A DNA stretch of 64,000 bases from JAZDGX01 sp964482205 (GTDB taxonomy: Bacteria > Eisenbacteria > RBG-16-71-46 > CAIMUX01 > WJJG01), in NCBI GenBank assembly GCA_964482205.1, contig CAYZWI010000010.1, positions 1 to 64,000 of the forward strand. The letters are read 5' to 3'. The notes beneath the pieces were generated by a model. That model had not been told where the DNA came from and did not search any database. It saw only the letters and a program-made list of their open reading frames with translations. Within the stretch, counting starts at the first letter, position 1. Every line of letters begins with the position of its first letter. This document shows, piece after piece, positions 8,980 through 18,703 of the stretch. The position numbers and the translations under genes were made by a program.

Positions 8980-10254
8980 GTGCACCCGCGCCTGCTGTAC
9001 AGCGATGACCAAGGCGTGATCCGCGATCATCCCCGCTTGCTCGCCGTCGGCAGCCGGGGAGGAGAGCCGGAGCCGCTTTCTGGTTCGACGCTGTTGCCCT
9101 TGCCGCGCGGAAGCGATCTCTTCTTTCTGCCCGGCCGTTCTCCCCTCGGGCAGGATCCGGTGACCGGAGAGACGGTGCTCTTCGAAGAGGAGCACGGACG
9201 GCCGGTGCATGCGGTCGCCGCCTTTCTGGCGCCGGCCCACACCATCGATCTTCTCGCCGCCTATCGCACCCGCCCGCGCGCTCCGGCGCTGCCTCTCTTT
9301 TCCTATGGCGCCGTGGGATTCGCGGCGGGGCGTCATTGGACGCAGGCGCGCAGAGTGGATCCGGACACGCGCCAGGATCCCTGGCGCTTCGACCTGCAAG
9401 CGATCGAACGCGCGGTGGAAGCGGCTCTCGAATGGAAGGGCGCGAATGCGCTCTTGCAACAGTTGCGCCGGTGCGCGCTCGAGTACCAATGCCGGGCTGC
9501 GCAGAACTTCTTCCTCGGGCGCCACGAGGCTCCTCTTCCCATCAGCTCCGCCTGCAATGCGCGCTGTCTGGGATGCATCAGCCTGCAGCCGGACGGGCGC
9601 TTCAAGGCGGCCCATGAACGCATCGGCCGTCCGCCGCTGCCCGAGGAAGTGGCCGAGGTCGCGCTTGCGCACATCGCCCGCGTGCCGCAAGCGGTGGTGA
9701 GCTTCGGCCAGGGATGCGAGGGTGAACCGCTTCTCATGCGCGATCTCATTCGCGAAGCCGTGCGGCTCATTCGCGCGCAAACCGACCGCGGGACCGTGAA
9801 CCTGAACAGCAACGCCAGCCTGCCCGGCGTCGTTGCCGAGCTCGCCGATTTGGGTCTCGACAGTTTGCGCGTGAGCATGAACAGCGCGCAGCCGTCGCTG
9901 TACGAGGCCTACTACTGTCCTCAAGGGTACCGGCTTGCGGATGTCGAGCGTTCGATGAGAGCGATGAGCGAACGCGGACGCTTCGTGAGCTTGAATCTGC
10001 TCTATTTCCCCGGCATCACCGATCGCGAAGCGGAAGTCGACGCGCTTTCCCGCTTCCTTGCTCGCACCGGAGCGCGGATGATCCAGCTGCGCAATCTGAA
10101 TCTCGATCCGGAAGTCTATCGTCTGGCGATGCCCGCTCGTGCGCGGGGCGCGGGCATGGGACTCGACGCGTTCGTGCGCGCTCTGAAACACCGCGCGCCG
10201 CGCTTGCGCTTTGGGTATTTCAACCCGCCCAAGGAGCGTTACCGGCGCTGGTAG
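8980..10254 (+). CDS. Radical SAM protein of unknown function
   Basis: About 424 residues from a GTG at 8980, with GGAAG 7 nt upstream. A longer frame back to 8800 would add an Arg/Pro/Ser-rich stretch that does not look like protein. Roughly 190 residues of unassigned N-terminal domain precede the radical SAM core. The core's iron-sulfur motif is CNARCLGC (CX3CX2C) in PISSACNARCLGCIS. Typical later core features include SFGQGCEGEPLL (the GGE-like strand) and LNSNASLPG, with DSLRVSMNSAQ after it. No second cluster-binding Cys set is obvious at the C-terminus, so it may be a single-cluster enzyme. The TSUP permease begins 153 bp downstream on the same strand. Substrate is unknown; the N-terminal domain may bind it. 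Confidence 0.85.
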   Translation: MHPRLLYSDDQGVIRDHPRLLAVGSRGGEPEPLSGSTLLPLPRGSDLFFLPGRSPLGQDPVTGETVLFEEEHGRPVHAVAAFLAPAHTIDLLAAYRTRPRAPALPLFSYGAVGFAAGRHWTQARRVDPDTRQDPWRFDLQAIERAVEAALEWKGANALLQQLRRCALEYQCRAAQNFFLGRHEAPLPISSACNARCLGCISLQPDGRFKAAHERIGRPPLPEEVAEVALAHIARVPQAVVSFGQGCEGEPLLMRDLIREAVRLIRAQTDRGTVNLNSNASLPGVVAELADLGLDSLRVSMNSAQPSLYEAYYCPQGYRLADVERSMRAMSERGRFVSLNLLYFPGITDREAEVDALSRFLARTGARMIQLRNLNLDPEVYRLAMPARARGAGMGLDAFVRALKHRAPRLRFGYFNPPKERYRRW

Positions 10255-10407
10255 CGCTCGGCAGGCAGCGAGCCCCGGCAGCCCGCCGCTGCGCCGCCGG
10301 CAGTGAGCCTGCTCTGGCAACGAGGCATCCGCGAAAGCCGCACGGATGGACGCGCGCAAGCGGTGACCATGGGCCGGCGGCTTCTGCATGGTGGGGAAGA
10401 AGGCGCG

Positions 10408-11145
10408 ATGGAAGGATGGCAAGTGCCTGTGCTCCTGGCAGGCGGATTCGTCTGCGGAGTGACGAACGCGCTTGCGGGCGGCGGGTCGTTCGTCACCTTG
10501 CCGCTTCTCTTGTGGATCGGCCTTCCTCCTCAGATCGCGAATGCCACCAATCGCGTCGCGATCGTGCTGCAGTGCGGCACGGGCATCGGCGCCTACCACC
10601 AGCACGGAGTGCGGCCGTGGAAACATGTGATTGCGCTGATCGCGCCGTCGGTGGCCGGCGCGCTGCTCGGCGCCTACCTGGCCGCGAAGGTGGATGAAGC
10701 CGTCTTCCGCCACGCCGCTGCGATCCTGTTTCTTCTCATGGCCGGAACGGTCTTCATCAATCCGAACAGCTGGAATCGAGCCGAAGGGAAGGGGCATCTC
10801 CGCGCGCGTTTGTACCCGCTCTTCTTTCTCATGGGGGTGTACGGCGGATTTCTGCAGGCGGGCATCGGGGTCGTGCTCATCAGCACGCTCGTGCTGCTGG
10901 GCGGCTTCGACACCGTGCACGGCAACGCGCTCAAGTTCGCGATCACGCTCGTCTTCACGGCCGCGTCCCTGGTGCTCTTTGCGGGCCTGGGGCAAGTGCG
11001 ATGGGGCATCGGTCTCTGCTTGTCCGCGGGAACGATGGCGGGCGGCTATGTCGGCGCGCGGCTGGTGATGACGAAGGGAGCGCGCTGGGTGCGCATTTTC
11101 GTGCTCCTGGGCGTCGCCGCGGGCGTCGTGAAGCTATTGTGGTAG
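10408..11145 (+). CDS. TauE/SafE (TSUP) family membrane permease
   Basis: The 245-residue product starts at an ATG with GGGGAAGAAGG upstream. The family signature near the N-terminus is clear: GVTNALAGGGSFVTLPLLL and then IANATNRVAI, matching the duplicated TSUP half-repeat. The second half repeats it less exactly (FLQAGIGVVLISTLVLLGG). About seven or eight membrane segments are visible. TSUP proteins move small organic or sulfur-containing anions such as sulfite, sulfoacetate or thiosulfate. The substrate cannot be read from the sequence. Its neighbours (radical SAM protein, kelch lipoprotein) give no firm hint. Confidence 0.88.
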   Translation: MEGWQVPVLLAGGFVCGVTNALAGGGSFVTLPLLLWIGLPPQIANATNRVAIVLQCGTGIGAYHQHGVRPWKHVIALIAPSVAGALLGAYLAAKVDEAVFRHAAAILFLLMAGTVFINPNSWNRAEGKGHLRARLYPLFFLMGVYGGFLQAGIGVVLISTLVLLGGFDTVHGNALKFAITLVFTAASLVLFAGLGQVRWGIGLCLSAGTMAGGYVGARLVMTKGARWVRIFVLLGVAAGVVKLLW

Positions 11146-11605
11146 CCACCGCGTCACGGAGTGCGGCACGCGCATGGAAGCACGGGGCGCGCCTCGACGA
11201 AGCGCCTGGATGGGTCCATCCAACCACAACCTCATGGCGACAACCTGGTGCGCGCTCTGGCGGTCATCGCGACGGATGGGGCGGGGCCTTCCCGCCCTTC
11301 ATGCGCGGAACGGGAACAACTCCTGCAAAGCAGAGTCCATAGCGCTGCGGAGCGCTCGGCCCGGGGCCTGATCTCGTGGAATGCGCGGCCCCCATTGGCG
11401 AGCCATTTGGACTACAATCGCAACGGACCGGCCGAGGCAATCGAGAGGCTGCGGAAGCGAGCGGGACTGGCGACGGAGGGTCGCCCGCATGAACCCGAAG
11501 AGGGGAGCTGTCATCGAGGTGATGGCGTCCTTGTTCAAGGCGAATGGGCCTCTTCATGTTCGCTTCCCAGCCCCTGCGATCCGGTCCTCTCCCGTTCATG
11601 GATGG
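11146..11605. other. Intergenic region before the kelch lipoprotein
   Basis: I see no gene in these 460 bp. A TACAAT hexamer at about 11412 has no matching -35 at normal spacing. Confidence 0.55.
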
Positions 11606-14041
11606 ATGAGATTCGCCGCTACGAGACGAGGCCCGCGGCTGGGCGCCGCGCTCGCGCTGGCCGCCGGCGCCTGCCTGCCCTTCGCCTGTTCGGAAAAGGT
11701 CGATCCTCCCGTGCTCGATGTATCGCCCCGCGAGATTGCGCTTGGCCGTTCCGATTCGGCCGGTGTTTTCGTGATCCGCAACGCAGGCGGCGGGACGCTG
11801 CACTGGTCGGTCGAGAGCAATGCCGCCTGGGCGGTGCCCGAGGTCACGAGCGGTTCGCTCGAGAGCGATCCCGCCACGATTGCCTTCGCGATTGCGCAAG
11901 AGGAAATCCTGGCCGGCCCGCCGAGCGCCGAATTCGCCATCGCATCGAATGGAGGTGCCGACACGGTGCGCGTGCGGTTGTGGCGCGCGCTCACCGCGGC
12001 TCCCGAAAGTCTCTTTCTCCCGGACAGCCTCTTTCATGCGGCGGTCGTGTTGCGCAACGAAGGCGACCGGCCGGTGGCGTGGAGCGCGTCGCTCGACGCG
12101 CCTTGGCTGATGCTGAACCATGATGGGGGTCTGCTCTCCGCCCGCGCGGAAACGCTCGATGTGCGCGTGGCGCGAAGCGGTCTCGAGCGCGGCACCTATC
12201 GCGCGCAGGTGCGCATCGTGGCGGGCGCGTACGGGGAAGACACGGTCGCGGTGGCCATGTCCGTGGGAGCGCTGAGCGCGCTGCATGGGCATGTATGGCA
12301 TCCCAACACGCGCATTCCCGTGGAAGACGCGACGGTGCGACTGTCCGATCAGATGTGTCTGACGGATGCCGAGGGCGCCTATCGTTTCGCGGAGGCGCCT
12401 GCCGGCCAGCGGATGCTGCGCGTGGAGAAGCCCGGCTTCCGGCCCTTTGAGCAGCAAATTCTGCTGGCCGAGGAGGATCGTGCCTTCGACATCGAGCTCT
12501 TCTCCGCCCAATACCGTCATGCGGTCGAGGGCCGGCTCGTGAATTCCAAGGACGCACCGGTCGCGCACGCGTCGGTCACGCTGCTCAATCCCGATCGCAC
12601 GCCTTCGCGCATCATGACCAACACCGACTTGGACGGGCGCTACGCGCTGGCCTTGGTGCCGGACGGGGAACGAACGATCCGCTTCGATCATCCTCTCTAT
12701 GCGATCGCGGAGGGCGTGGCGCAAGTGGGCGCAAATGGCGACTCGACGAATGCGCGCCTGCTCGCGCGCCCGGTCCCGCCGCCCTTCCTGCCCGATGGGC
12801 CCGCGCTGGTGCGTTGGGACTGCCGTGCGGTGACGGTCGAGTGGCCGGCCCGTCTCGAGGAAACGGTGGCGGGCTATCGCGTCGAGCGGGCCCTTGCCCA
12901 AGGGGATCTCTACGCGGATGTCAGCGGCCTGCTCACGGAGGCGCGCTTCGACGATCGGGATCCCGCGCTGGGTCGCTATCGGTATCGCATTCGCACCGTC
13001 AATGTCGAAGGCATCACTGGAGAAGCGTCGCCCGAACGCACGATCGGGCTCTATCCCTGGGCGCTCCTCTTGCCGCAGTATTCCGAAGGCCCGGACATTC
13101 GCTGGGGCCATTCGACGATCCTCTGCCCGGAAATCCGCTGCTTGTATCTCTATGCCGGCACCGGCTGCGAATCGGGGCATTGCGGGACGGACTTCCGCGA
13201 TCTCTGGGAGCTGGATCTCGATCGACATGCGTGGCAGCTGATCGAATTCGTCGGCGGGCCGGTCTATCGATCGGATCACACGGCGATCTACGATCGCGCG
13301 CGCCATCGCATGATCGTCCATGGCGGGCGCAGCTTCCGCTATCAATACGGTCTGCACGACACCTGGGCGTTCGACCTGGCGAGCGGAACCTGGAGCGAGC
13401 TCGACATCGGGGGCCCGACGCCGGGCGACCGCTGGGGACATGCAGCCGTCTACGACGAGGCTCGCGATCGCATGGTGATCTACGGGGGCAGCTCGCAGGT
13501 GGAGGAATTCGGCGATGTGTGGGCCTTCGATCTGAATGACGAGCGCTGGCAGATGATCGATTCCGGCCAGCCTGAGGATCCGCTCACCCGCCCGTTGGGG
13601 CGCAGGGATTGCGGATACGCGCTGGTCGGGGATCGCGGGTGGATGGTGATCTACGGCGGCTCGCGCGGAATCGTGCACACCCATCCCGACGCCTGGGCGT
13701 TCGATTTGAGCGCCGACGCCTGGGTTCGGCTACCCGATGGCCTCGGAGAGGCGGCCGATTGCGCGATGATCTACGACGAAGCGCATCACCGCGTCATCGC
13801 CCAAGGAGGCCGCGACCCGAACAACGCCCTGCCCCTGACCTATACCCGCGCGCTCGAACTCGATCCACAACCCCATTGGGTGGAGCTCGACAACGGGCCG
13901 GTGGAAGAGATGCCGCTGCCCCGCTTCGGCCAGACGGCGGTCTACGATGCCCCGAGCCGGGCGATGATTGTTTGCGGCGGCAATCTGCCCTTGCAGGGCC
14001 TGCTCGCCAACGAGGTGTGGTCGTTCTGCTTGGGGCAGTGA
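11606..14041 (+). CDS. Exported protein with Ig-like, carboxypeptidase-regulatory and kelch-repeat domains
   Basis: The product is 811 residues from the ATG at 11606 (MRFAATRRG), which begins a signal peptide ending in LPFAC. That is a weak lipobox with Cys at residue 28, so lipidation is likely but not certain. Two 'abnormal spindle/BACON-like' beta modules follow. Two carboxypeptidase-regulatory-like domains come next (GHVWHPNTRIPVEDATVRL and GRLVNSKDAPVAHASVTLL), then a fibronectin type III-like module. The C-terminal half has at least five kelch repeats with the pattern (W/R)GH...Y D...RM(I/V)(I/V)(H/Y)GG...DxWAFDL. This predicts a surface beta-propeller, probably for binding. It ends 7 bp before the convergent cysK gene with no room for a terminator. 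Confidence 0.85.
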   Translation: MRFAATRRGPRLGAALALAAGACLPFACSEKVDPPVLDVSPREIALGRSDSAGVFVIRNAGGGTLHWSVESNAAWAVPEVTSGSLESDPATIAFAIAQEEILAGPPSAEFAIASNGGADTVRVRLWRALTAAPESLFLPDSLFHAAVVLRNEGDRPVAWSASLDAPWLMLNHDGGLLSARAETLDVRVARSGLERGTYRAQVRIVAGAYGEDTVAVAMSVGALSALHGHVWHPNTRIPVEDATVRLSDQMCLTDAEGAYRFAEAPAGQRMLRVEKPGFRPFEQQILLAEEDRAFDIELFSAQYRHAVEGRLVNSKDAPVAHASVTLLNPDRTPSRIMTNTDLDGRYALALVPDGERTIRFDHPLYAIAEGVAQVGANGDSTNARLLARPVPPPFLPDGPALVRWDCRAVTVEWPARLEETVAGYRVERALAQGDLYADVSGLLTEARFDDRDPALGRYRYRIRTVNVEGITGEASPERTIGLYPWALLLPQYSEGPDIRWGHSTILCPEIRCLYLYAGTGCESGHCGTDFRDLWELDLDRHAWQLIEFVGGPVYRSDHTAIYDRARHRMIVHGGRSFRYQYGLHDTWAFDLASGTWSELDIGGPTPGDRWGHAAVYDEARDRMVIYGGSSQVEEFGDVWAFDLNDERWQMIDSGQPEDPLTRPLGRRDCGYALVGDRGWMVIYGGSRGIVHTHPDAWAFDLSADAWVRLPDGLGEAADCAMIYDEAHHRVIAQGGRDPNNALPLTYTRALELDPQPHWVELDNGPVEEMPLPRFGQTAVYDAPSRAMIVCGGNLPLQGLLANEVWSFCLGQ

Positions 14042-14048
14042 ATCCGGG

Positions 14049-14951
14049 CTAGATGAGCGCGGTGCTGAAGTAGCGCTCCGCGCGGTCGGGAAGCACGGTG
14101 ACGACATTGTAGGTCGGCCCCAACGCGCGCGCGACATACGACGCCGCCCACACATTCGCGCCCGATGAAGTGCCCACCAGCAATCCCTGCGTGCGCGCGA
14201 GCTCGCGCGTGACGCGAATCGCGTCTTCGTCGCTCACGGTGATGAGATCGTCGATCAATTGCGTGTCGAGGCAGCTCGGCACGAAGCCGTCGCCGATGCC
14301 CTGAATCGCGTGCAGCCCCGGTTCCTGGCAGAGCAGCGCGGCCGTTTGCTTGGGCTCGACCGCGATGATGCGCACGGAAGGGGCGCGCTCTTTCAGAAAG
14401 CGCCCCACTCCGCCGAGCGTTCCGCCGCTGCCCACGCCGGCCACGAAGGCGTGCACCTTGCCTTCCAGGCTTTGCCAGATCTCCGGCCCGGTGAAGAGAT
14501 AATGCGTTTCGGGATTGAGAGGATTGTCGAACTGCGAAAGCCGCCAGCCATTCTCCCGCTCGGCGATCTCGTTGGCGACCCGCACCGCTTCGTCGACGCC
14601 CTCTGCTCCCGGCGTCAGAATCAACTCCGCGCCCAGGGCGCGAATGATCTTCTTGCGCTCCTCGCTCATGTTGTCGGGCATCACGATCTTGACCGGATGG
14701 CCGCGTTGCACCCCGACGAGCGCGATCCCGATGCCGGTGTTGCCCGACGTCGCCTCCACGATCGGCATCCCGGGTGCGAGGGTCCCGCTCTTCTCCGCTT
14801 CGAAGATGATGTGCTTCGCGACGCGGTCCTTGATGCTGCCGCCCGGATTGAGGAACTCCGCCTTCGCGTAGACCGACAAGTCGGTGAAGCGGGTGAGCTT
14901 GATGAGCGGAGTGTTGCCGATCAGATCGAGGACATCGGTCGAATAGGCCAT
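14049..14951 (-). CDS. cysK: Cysteine synthase A (O-acetylserine sulfhydrylase)
   Basis: The 300-residue product belongs to the fold-type II PLP enzymes that join O-acetylserine and sulfide to make cysteine. The PLP lysine is Lys41 in PGGSIKDRVA. The substrate loop TSGNTG and the phosphate-binding GSGGTLGG loop are intact. The TSSGANVWAA segment near the C-terminus places the usual PLP-ring Ser. Length is normal for CysK. I chose the ATG at 14951 (MAYSTDV) because AAAGGG sits 6 nt upstream; two ATGs a few codons earlier are possible. CysM-type and cystathionine synthase-type relatives cannot be fully excluded, but no regulatory CBS domain is present. It lies downstream of the glycosyltransferase on the same strand after a 143-bp gap. 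Confidence 0.93.
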   Translation of the reverse strand: MAYSTDVLDLIGNTPLIKLTRFTDLSVYAKAEFLNPGGSIKDRVAKHIIFEAEKSGTLAPGMPIVEATSGNTGIGIALVGVQRGHPVKIVMPDNMSEERKKIIRALGAELILTPGAEGVDEAVRVANEIAERENGWRLSQFDNPLNPETHYLFTGPEIWQSLEGKVHAFVAGVGSGGTLGGVGRFLKERAPSVRIIAVEPKQTAALLCQEPGLHAIQGIGDGFVPSCLDTQLIDDLITVSDEDAIRVTRELARTQGLLVGTSSGANVWAASYVARALGPTYNVVTVLPDRAERYFSTALI

Positions 14952-15094
14952 GAGCATCCCTTTCATTCCTTCAACGAGCCGCGCGCGGAACGGATTCGGT
15001 CCACCCGAAGTGGCGGGGCCGCGAGGCCTTCAAGAATATCGGCCGCGGAAGCTCTCTGCATGAATGCGCGGTTCCTCGAATGAACCACGCGGCG

Positions 15095-16387
15095 TCAGGT
15101 CCGGTTTCCGGGCGGGCCGTCCGCAGAGGGCAGGGAGAGCGCCTCGTCGATGACGGCCAGCCGGCCCGGTCTCAGGCTCTCAGCGCTGTGATGCCGCCGG
15201 CACCACTCGCGCGCCTCGCTGCCGAGCTTCGCCGTTTCGCCGGGATGCTCGAGCGCGCGGACGATTTGTTCGGCGAGAAGCTCGGCGCCTTCCGCGATCA
15301 GCAGGTGCTGGCCGGGTTCCACGGGCAATCCCGCGGCCGCCACGGGCGTGGCGATCACGGGCACGCCGGCGGCGAAGGCTTCCAGGATGCGAATCCGCAC
15401 GCCGCCTCCAAAACGAAGAGGCACGACGAGAAGATCGATCGCCTCGAAGAAGCTCGCCAGATCTTCGACGCTTCCCAGCCAGCGCGCGTCTCGCGAGGAG
15501 GCCGCCTCGCGCAGCGCGGCCGTCGATCCCTTGCCCGCTCCGTTGCCGGCGATGGTGAGGGTGGCTTGGGGCAGGCGCTCGCGCACCCGCGGCCAGATGT
15601 CGTCGAGCAGATGGGCGAGGGCGTCGCGATTGAAGTCGGCGCGAAAGGTTCCCAGGAACCCGATGCGCATCGAGGGCGCATCCGGCCGGCCATAGCGAAA
15701 GAACTCCTCGGCCACGGGAACGGGGAGGTGACGCACGAGCGCCGGGCGGGCGGAGACGCCCCGCGCGCCCGCGAGCCTCTCGAGGTCGCGCGCAATCGTG
15801 TCGCGATCCGCCTCCGTCAAGGCAAAGACCGCATCGAAGCGCGTCCACGCCTCGCGTTCGAGTTGCCGCTCGCGTTCCAGGCGTTTGTGCAAGCGCGCCC
15901 GCGCGCCCGGATCGCTCGCCGCGTGCAGCGCGCGCTCGACGATTTGGTAGCCGACATCGTGCGCGAGGAGCGCGCTTCTTCCACGATGGACCGAAGAGCG
16001 CAGCAGGAAGGTCTCCCAGCTCTCGAGAATGGTGAGCTCGGGAGCGAACTCGCGCTGCAGGCGCTCGAGATGCGAGCGCAGCGCGCGATTCGACCAGTAG
16101 AGGCACACCGCCGGGATATCGCGCCACTTCGAGAGCGGAAGATTCCACGCCTTGTAGAGCGCGCGCGCGACCGGCGAGCGATGGTTCGGCATCAGGGGAG
16201 CCACCACCCGCACGCCCAGGCGTTCGATGTGGGGAATCAACGCCTGTTCGTCGCGCCGCTCGCGCTGGCAGAGAAAGACGACCTCGTGGCGGGTGGCGAG
16301 ATCGGCGAGCAATGCCAGGCTCACCCGCCGCGTGCCTTGAATGGGCGGATAGGGGAAGAGGTGTTTGACGACGAGGATGCGCGCCAT
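15095..16387 (-). CDS. Glycosyltransferase, GT4 (group 1) type
   Basis: The 430-residue protein has the GT-B layout. The N-terminal domain opens with RILVVKHLFPYPPIQGTRR, the nucleotide-sugar glycosyltransferase start with its Gly-rich loop. The C-terminal donor-binding domain has MRIGFLGTFRADFNRDAL, then LVVPLRFGGGVRIRILEAFAAG and PVIATPVAAAGL, the EX7E-type region of GT4 enzymes. The donor and acceptor are unknown. It starts 24 bp from the end of the acyl-CoA synthetase on the same strand, so the two are probably cotranscribed although their functions look unrelated. A cell-surface glycan role is the likeliest inference. Confidence 0.88.
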   Translation of the reverse strand: MARILVVKHLFPYPPIQGTRRVSLALLADLATRHEVVFLCQRERRDEQALIPHIERLGVRVVAPLMPNHRSPVARALYKAWNLPLSKWRDIPAVCLYWSNRALRSHLERLQREFAPELTILESWETFLLRSSVHRGRSALLAHDVGYQIVERALHAASDPGARARLHKRLERERQLEREAWTRFDAVFALTEADRDTIARDLERLAGARGVSARPALVRHLPVPVAEEFFRYGRPDAPSMRIGFLGTFRADFNRDALAHLLDDIWPRVRERLPQATLTIAGNGAGKGSTAALREAASSRDARWLGSVEDLASFFEAIDLLVVPLRFGGGVRIRILEAFAAGVPVIATPVAAAGLPVEPGQHLLIAEGAELLAEQIVRALEHPGETAKLGSEAREWCRRHHSAESLRPGRLAVIDEALSLPSADGPPGNRT

Positions 16388-16411
16388 TTCCGCCTCAGGC
16401 TTCGCCGCCGG

Positions 16412-18703
16412 TCATGCGCTCGTCCCTCGCGGGCCTTCGCTTGCCACGCGCATGCGCGCGTCCACCACGGCGCAATCGCCGGCATGCGGGTTCATCAGGA
16501 AGGGATTGACATCCATCTCGACGATCTCGGGAAGATCGAGCACGAGCTGTGAGAAGCGCTGGAGGCACTCCTTCAGGAGATCGAGCGCGACCGCCGGTTC
16601 TCCGCGCACGCCTTCCAGCAGGGGATAGCCTCGAATCGAGCGCACCATGTCATCGGCGTCGACATCCGTGAGCGGCGGAACGCGCAAGGTCACATCCTTG
16701 AGCACTTCCACATACTTGCCTCCGGTTCCGAACAGAATCGCGGGCCCCATCTTGGGATCCAGGTTCATGCCGAGGATCACTTCGCGCCCCGGCGGAACCA
16801 TCTTCTGCACGAGCCCGCGCTCTTCGGCGGGATCGTCGCCCAGGTTCACGATCAAGCGGCGGATTTGCGCGTGGGCGCCCTCGAGCTCCAGATCGTTGCG
16901 GATGTTGAGGACCACGCCGCCGAAGTCGGACTTGTGGACATACTTCCGCCCCGCGACCTTGAACGCGACCGGATACCCCAGCCGGCGGGCCGCCTGCAGC
17001 GCTTCTTCCGCGCCTTCGGTCTCGACCAGCGGCGCGATCGGGAAACCGTAGCATTCGAGAATGCGCATGCACCCCGCGGTGGGAATGTATCCGCCTCCCG
17101 CCTCGCGTTGCCGGCTGACGATCTCGCGCGCCTCTTTCGCCTGCACGCGGAAGCGCGCGATCGTTCCGCGCGGCCGCTTCTGGCGCTGGGTGTAGTGGTA
17201 CATCTCCGAGCAGGCCCGCACGGCCATCTCGGGAAAGGCGTAGATCGGAGGGCAGTTCTCGATTTCGTGCGGCAAGGTGCGATAGGACGATTCCTCGGCC
17301 ATGATGATTCCGAAAATCGGCTTCTCGAGTCCGCGTCGCGATTCGGCGATCGCGCGGGCGGCGTCGCTGGGATTCACCATCAGCGGCGGCACGAAGAGGG
17401 CGAGGATCACATCGATTTCGGGATCGTCGAAGAGGATCGGAAGGATTTCGCGGTAGGTGTCGGCCTTGCCCCAGGCGGTCAGATCGATGGGATTCGCCCG
17501 GCTCGCTTCCTCGGGCAGGATGCGATCGAGCGCCGCACGGGTCTTCTCGCTGAAGCGCGCGATCTCCATCCCGCTCGTGACGAGCGCGTCGGTCGCCATG
17601 ATGCCCGGTCCGCCCGAATTGGTGAGAATCGCCACGCGGTTGCCCGGCGGAAGCGGCGCGCGATAGAAGCCGGTCAGCAGGCCGAGCATCTCCTCGATCG
17701 TGTTGGCGCGGATCGCCCCCGTCTGGCGAAGGAACGCATCCACGGTGACATCCGAGGCGGCCAGCGCGCCGGTGTGCGAAGAGGCGGCGCGCGCGCCCGC
17801 GGCGGTGCGCCCCGACTTGACCACCACGACGGGCTTGCGCCGCGTGATCCGCCGCAGCAGCGGACCGAGCTGCTGCGCTTCGCCGAAGGATTCCACATAG
17901 AGAGCGATCACTTGCGTGTCGGGATCGTTCTCCCAGTAGGCGAGCAGATCGCGGCCGCGCACATCGGCGCTGTTGCCCACCGAGACGAAATAGCTGAAGC
18001 CGATGTTCAGACGCTCCATGTTTTGCAGGATGGAAACGCCGAGCGCCCCGCTTTGGGAGAGGAAGGCGAGCTTGCCGCTCACCGGGCGCACGGGCGCGAA
18101 GGTGCCGTTCAAGCGCACGCCGGGGGTCATGTTGATCAGCCCGAGGCAGTTCGGCCCGACCATCCGCATCCCGTACTTGCGCGCGATCGCCAGCAGCTCT
18201 TCCTCGCGTCGAATGCCGTCGCCGCCGAGCTCGCGAAAGCCGGCGCTGATCACGCACAAGCCGCGCACGCCCTTCTGCCCGCATTGCTCCGCCACCCCGA
18301 GGACCCGGTCGTACGGAACGATGATGAAGGCGAGATCGACGGTGTCGGGAATGTCGAGGACGGTGGGGTAGGCCTTCATGCTGTGAACGAAGGGCGCCTT
18401 GGGATGCACGGGATAGACGACGCCCTGGAAATCTCCGTCGATGATGTTGTGCAACACCACCCGCCCGATCGAATCCAGGCGCGGCGAGGCGCCCACGATC
18501 GCGATCGAGCGAGGCTTGAGTACCGCATCGAGCCCCGCGAGCAAATCGGGAGCGAGCGGCTCATCCGCCGTCGATTCCGTCGGCGAATCGCCGGGCACGC
18601 GCGCAAGCAAGGACGACTTCCGCCGCTCGGATGCTTTCGTCTCTGCACGCCGTTCGCCACTCTCATCGCGCGGACGGGAGCCCGCCGGGGGACGATCGCT
18701 CAT
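16412..18703 (-). CDS. ADP-forming acetyl/acyl-CoA synthetase, fused alpha-beta
   Basis: The 763-residue product starts at ATG 18703 with AGGAGG 5 nt upstream and a promoter close behind; longer forms lack an SD. After a charged N-terminal tail of about 50 residues comes the CoA-binding domain (PRSIAIVGASPRLDSIGRVV). The succinyl-CoA-ligase-like domains follow. SSHTGALA near residue 308 carries the His that is phosphorylated during catalysis. The C-terminal part is an ATP-grasp domain (YPVAFKVAGRKYVHKSDFGG, PAILFGTGGKYVEVLKD). The enzyme converts acyl-CoA, ADP and phosphate to acid, CoA and ATP, the energy-conserving end step of peptide fermentation. No GNAT acetyltransferase domain is present, so it is not a Pat-type lysine acetylase. 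Combined with the oxidoreductase at 59-62 kb it suggests amino-acid fermentation. Confidence 0.92.
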   Translation of the reverse strand: MSDRPPAGSRPRDESGERRAETKASERRKSSLLARVPGDSPTESTADEPLAPDLLAGLDAVLKPRSIAIVGASPRLDSIGRVVLHNIIDGDFQGVVYPVHPKAPFVHSMKAYPTVLDIPDTVDLAFIIVPYDRVLGVAEQCGQKGVRGLCVISAGFRELGGDGIRREEELLAIARKYGMRMVGPNCLGLINMTPGVRLNGTFAPVRPVSGKLAFLSQSGALGVSILQNMERLNIGFSYFVSVGNSADVRGRDLLAYWENDPDTQVIALYVESFGEAQQLGPLLRRITRRKPVVVVKSGRTAAGARAASSHTGALAASDVTVDAFLRQTGAIRANTIEEMLGLLTGFYRAPLPPGNRVAILTNSGGPGIMATDALVTSGMEIARFSEKTRAALDRILPEEASRANPIDLTAWGKADTYREILPILFDDPEIDVILALFVPPLMVNPSDAARAIAESRRGLEKPIFGIIMAEESSYRTLPHEIENCPPIYAFPEMAVRACSEMYHYTQRQKRPRGTIARFRVQAKEAREIVSRQREAGGGYIPTAGCMRILECYGFPIAPLVETEGAEEALQAARRLGYPVAFKVAGRKYVHKSDFGGVVLNIRNDLELEGAHAQIRRLIVNLGDDPAEERGLVQKMVPPGREVILGMNLDPKMGPAILFGTGGKYVEVLKDVTLRVPPLTDVDADDMVRSIRGYPLLEGVRGEPAVALDLLKECLQRFSQLVLDLPEIVEMDVNPFLMNPHAGDCAVVDARMRVASEGPRGTSA

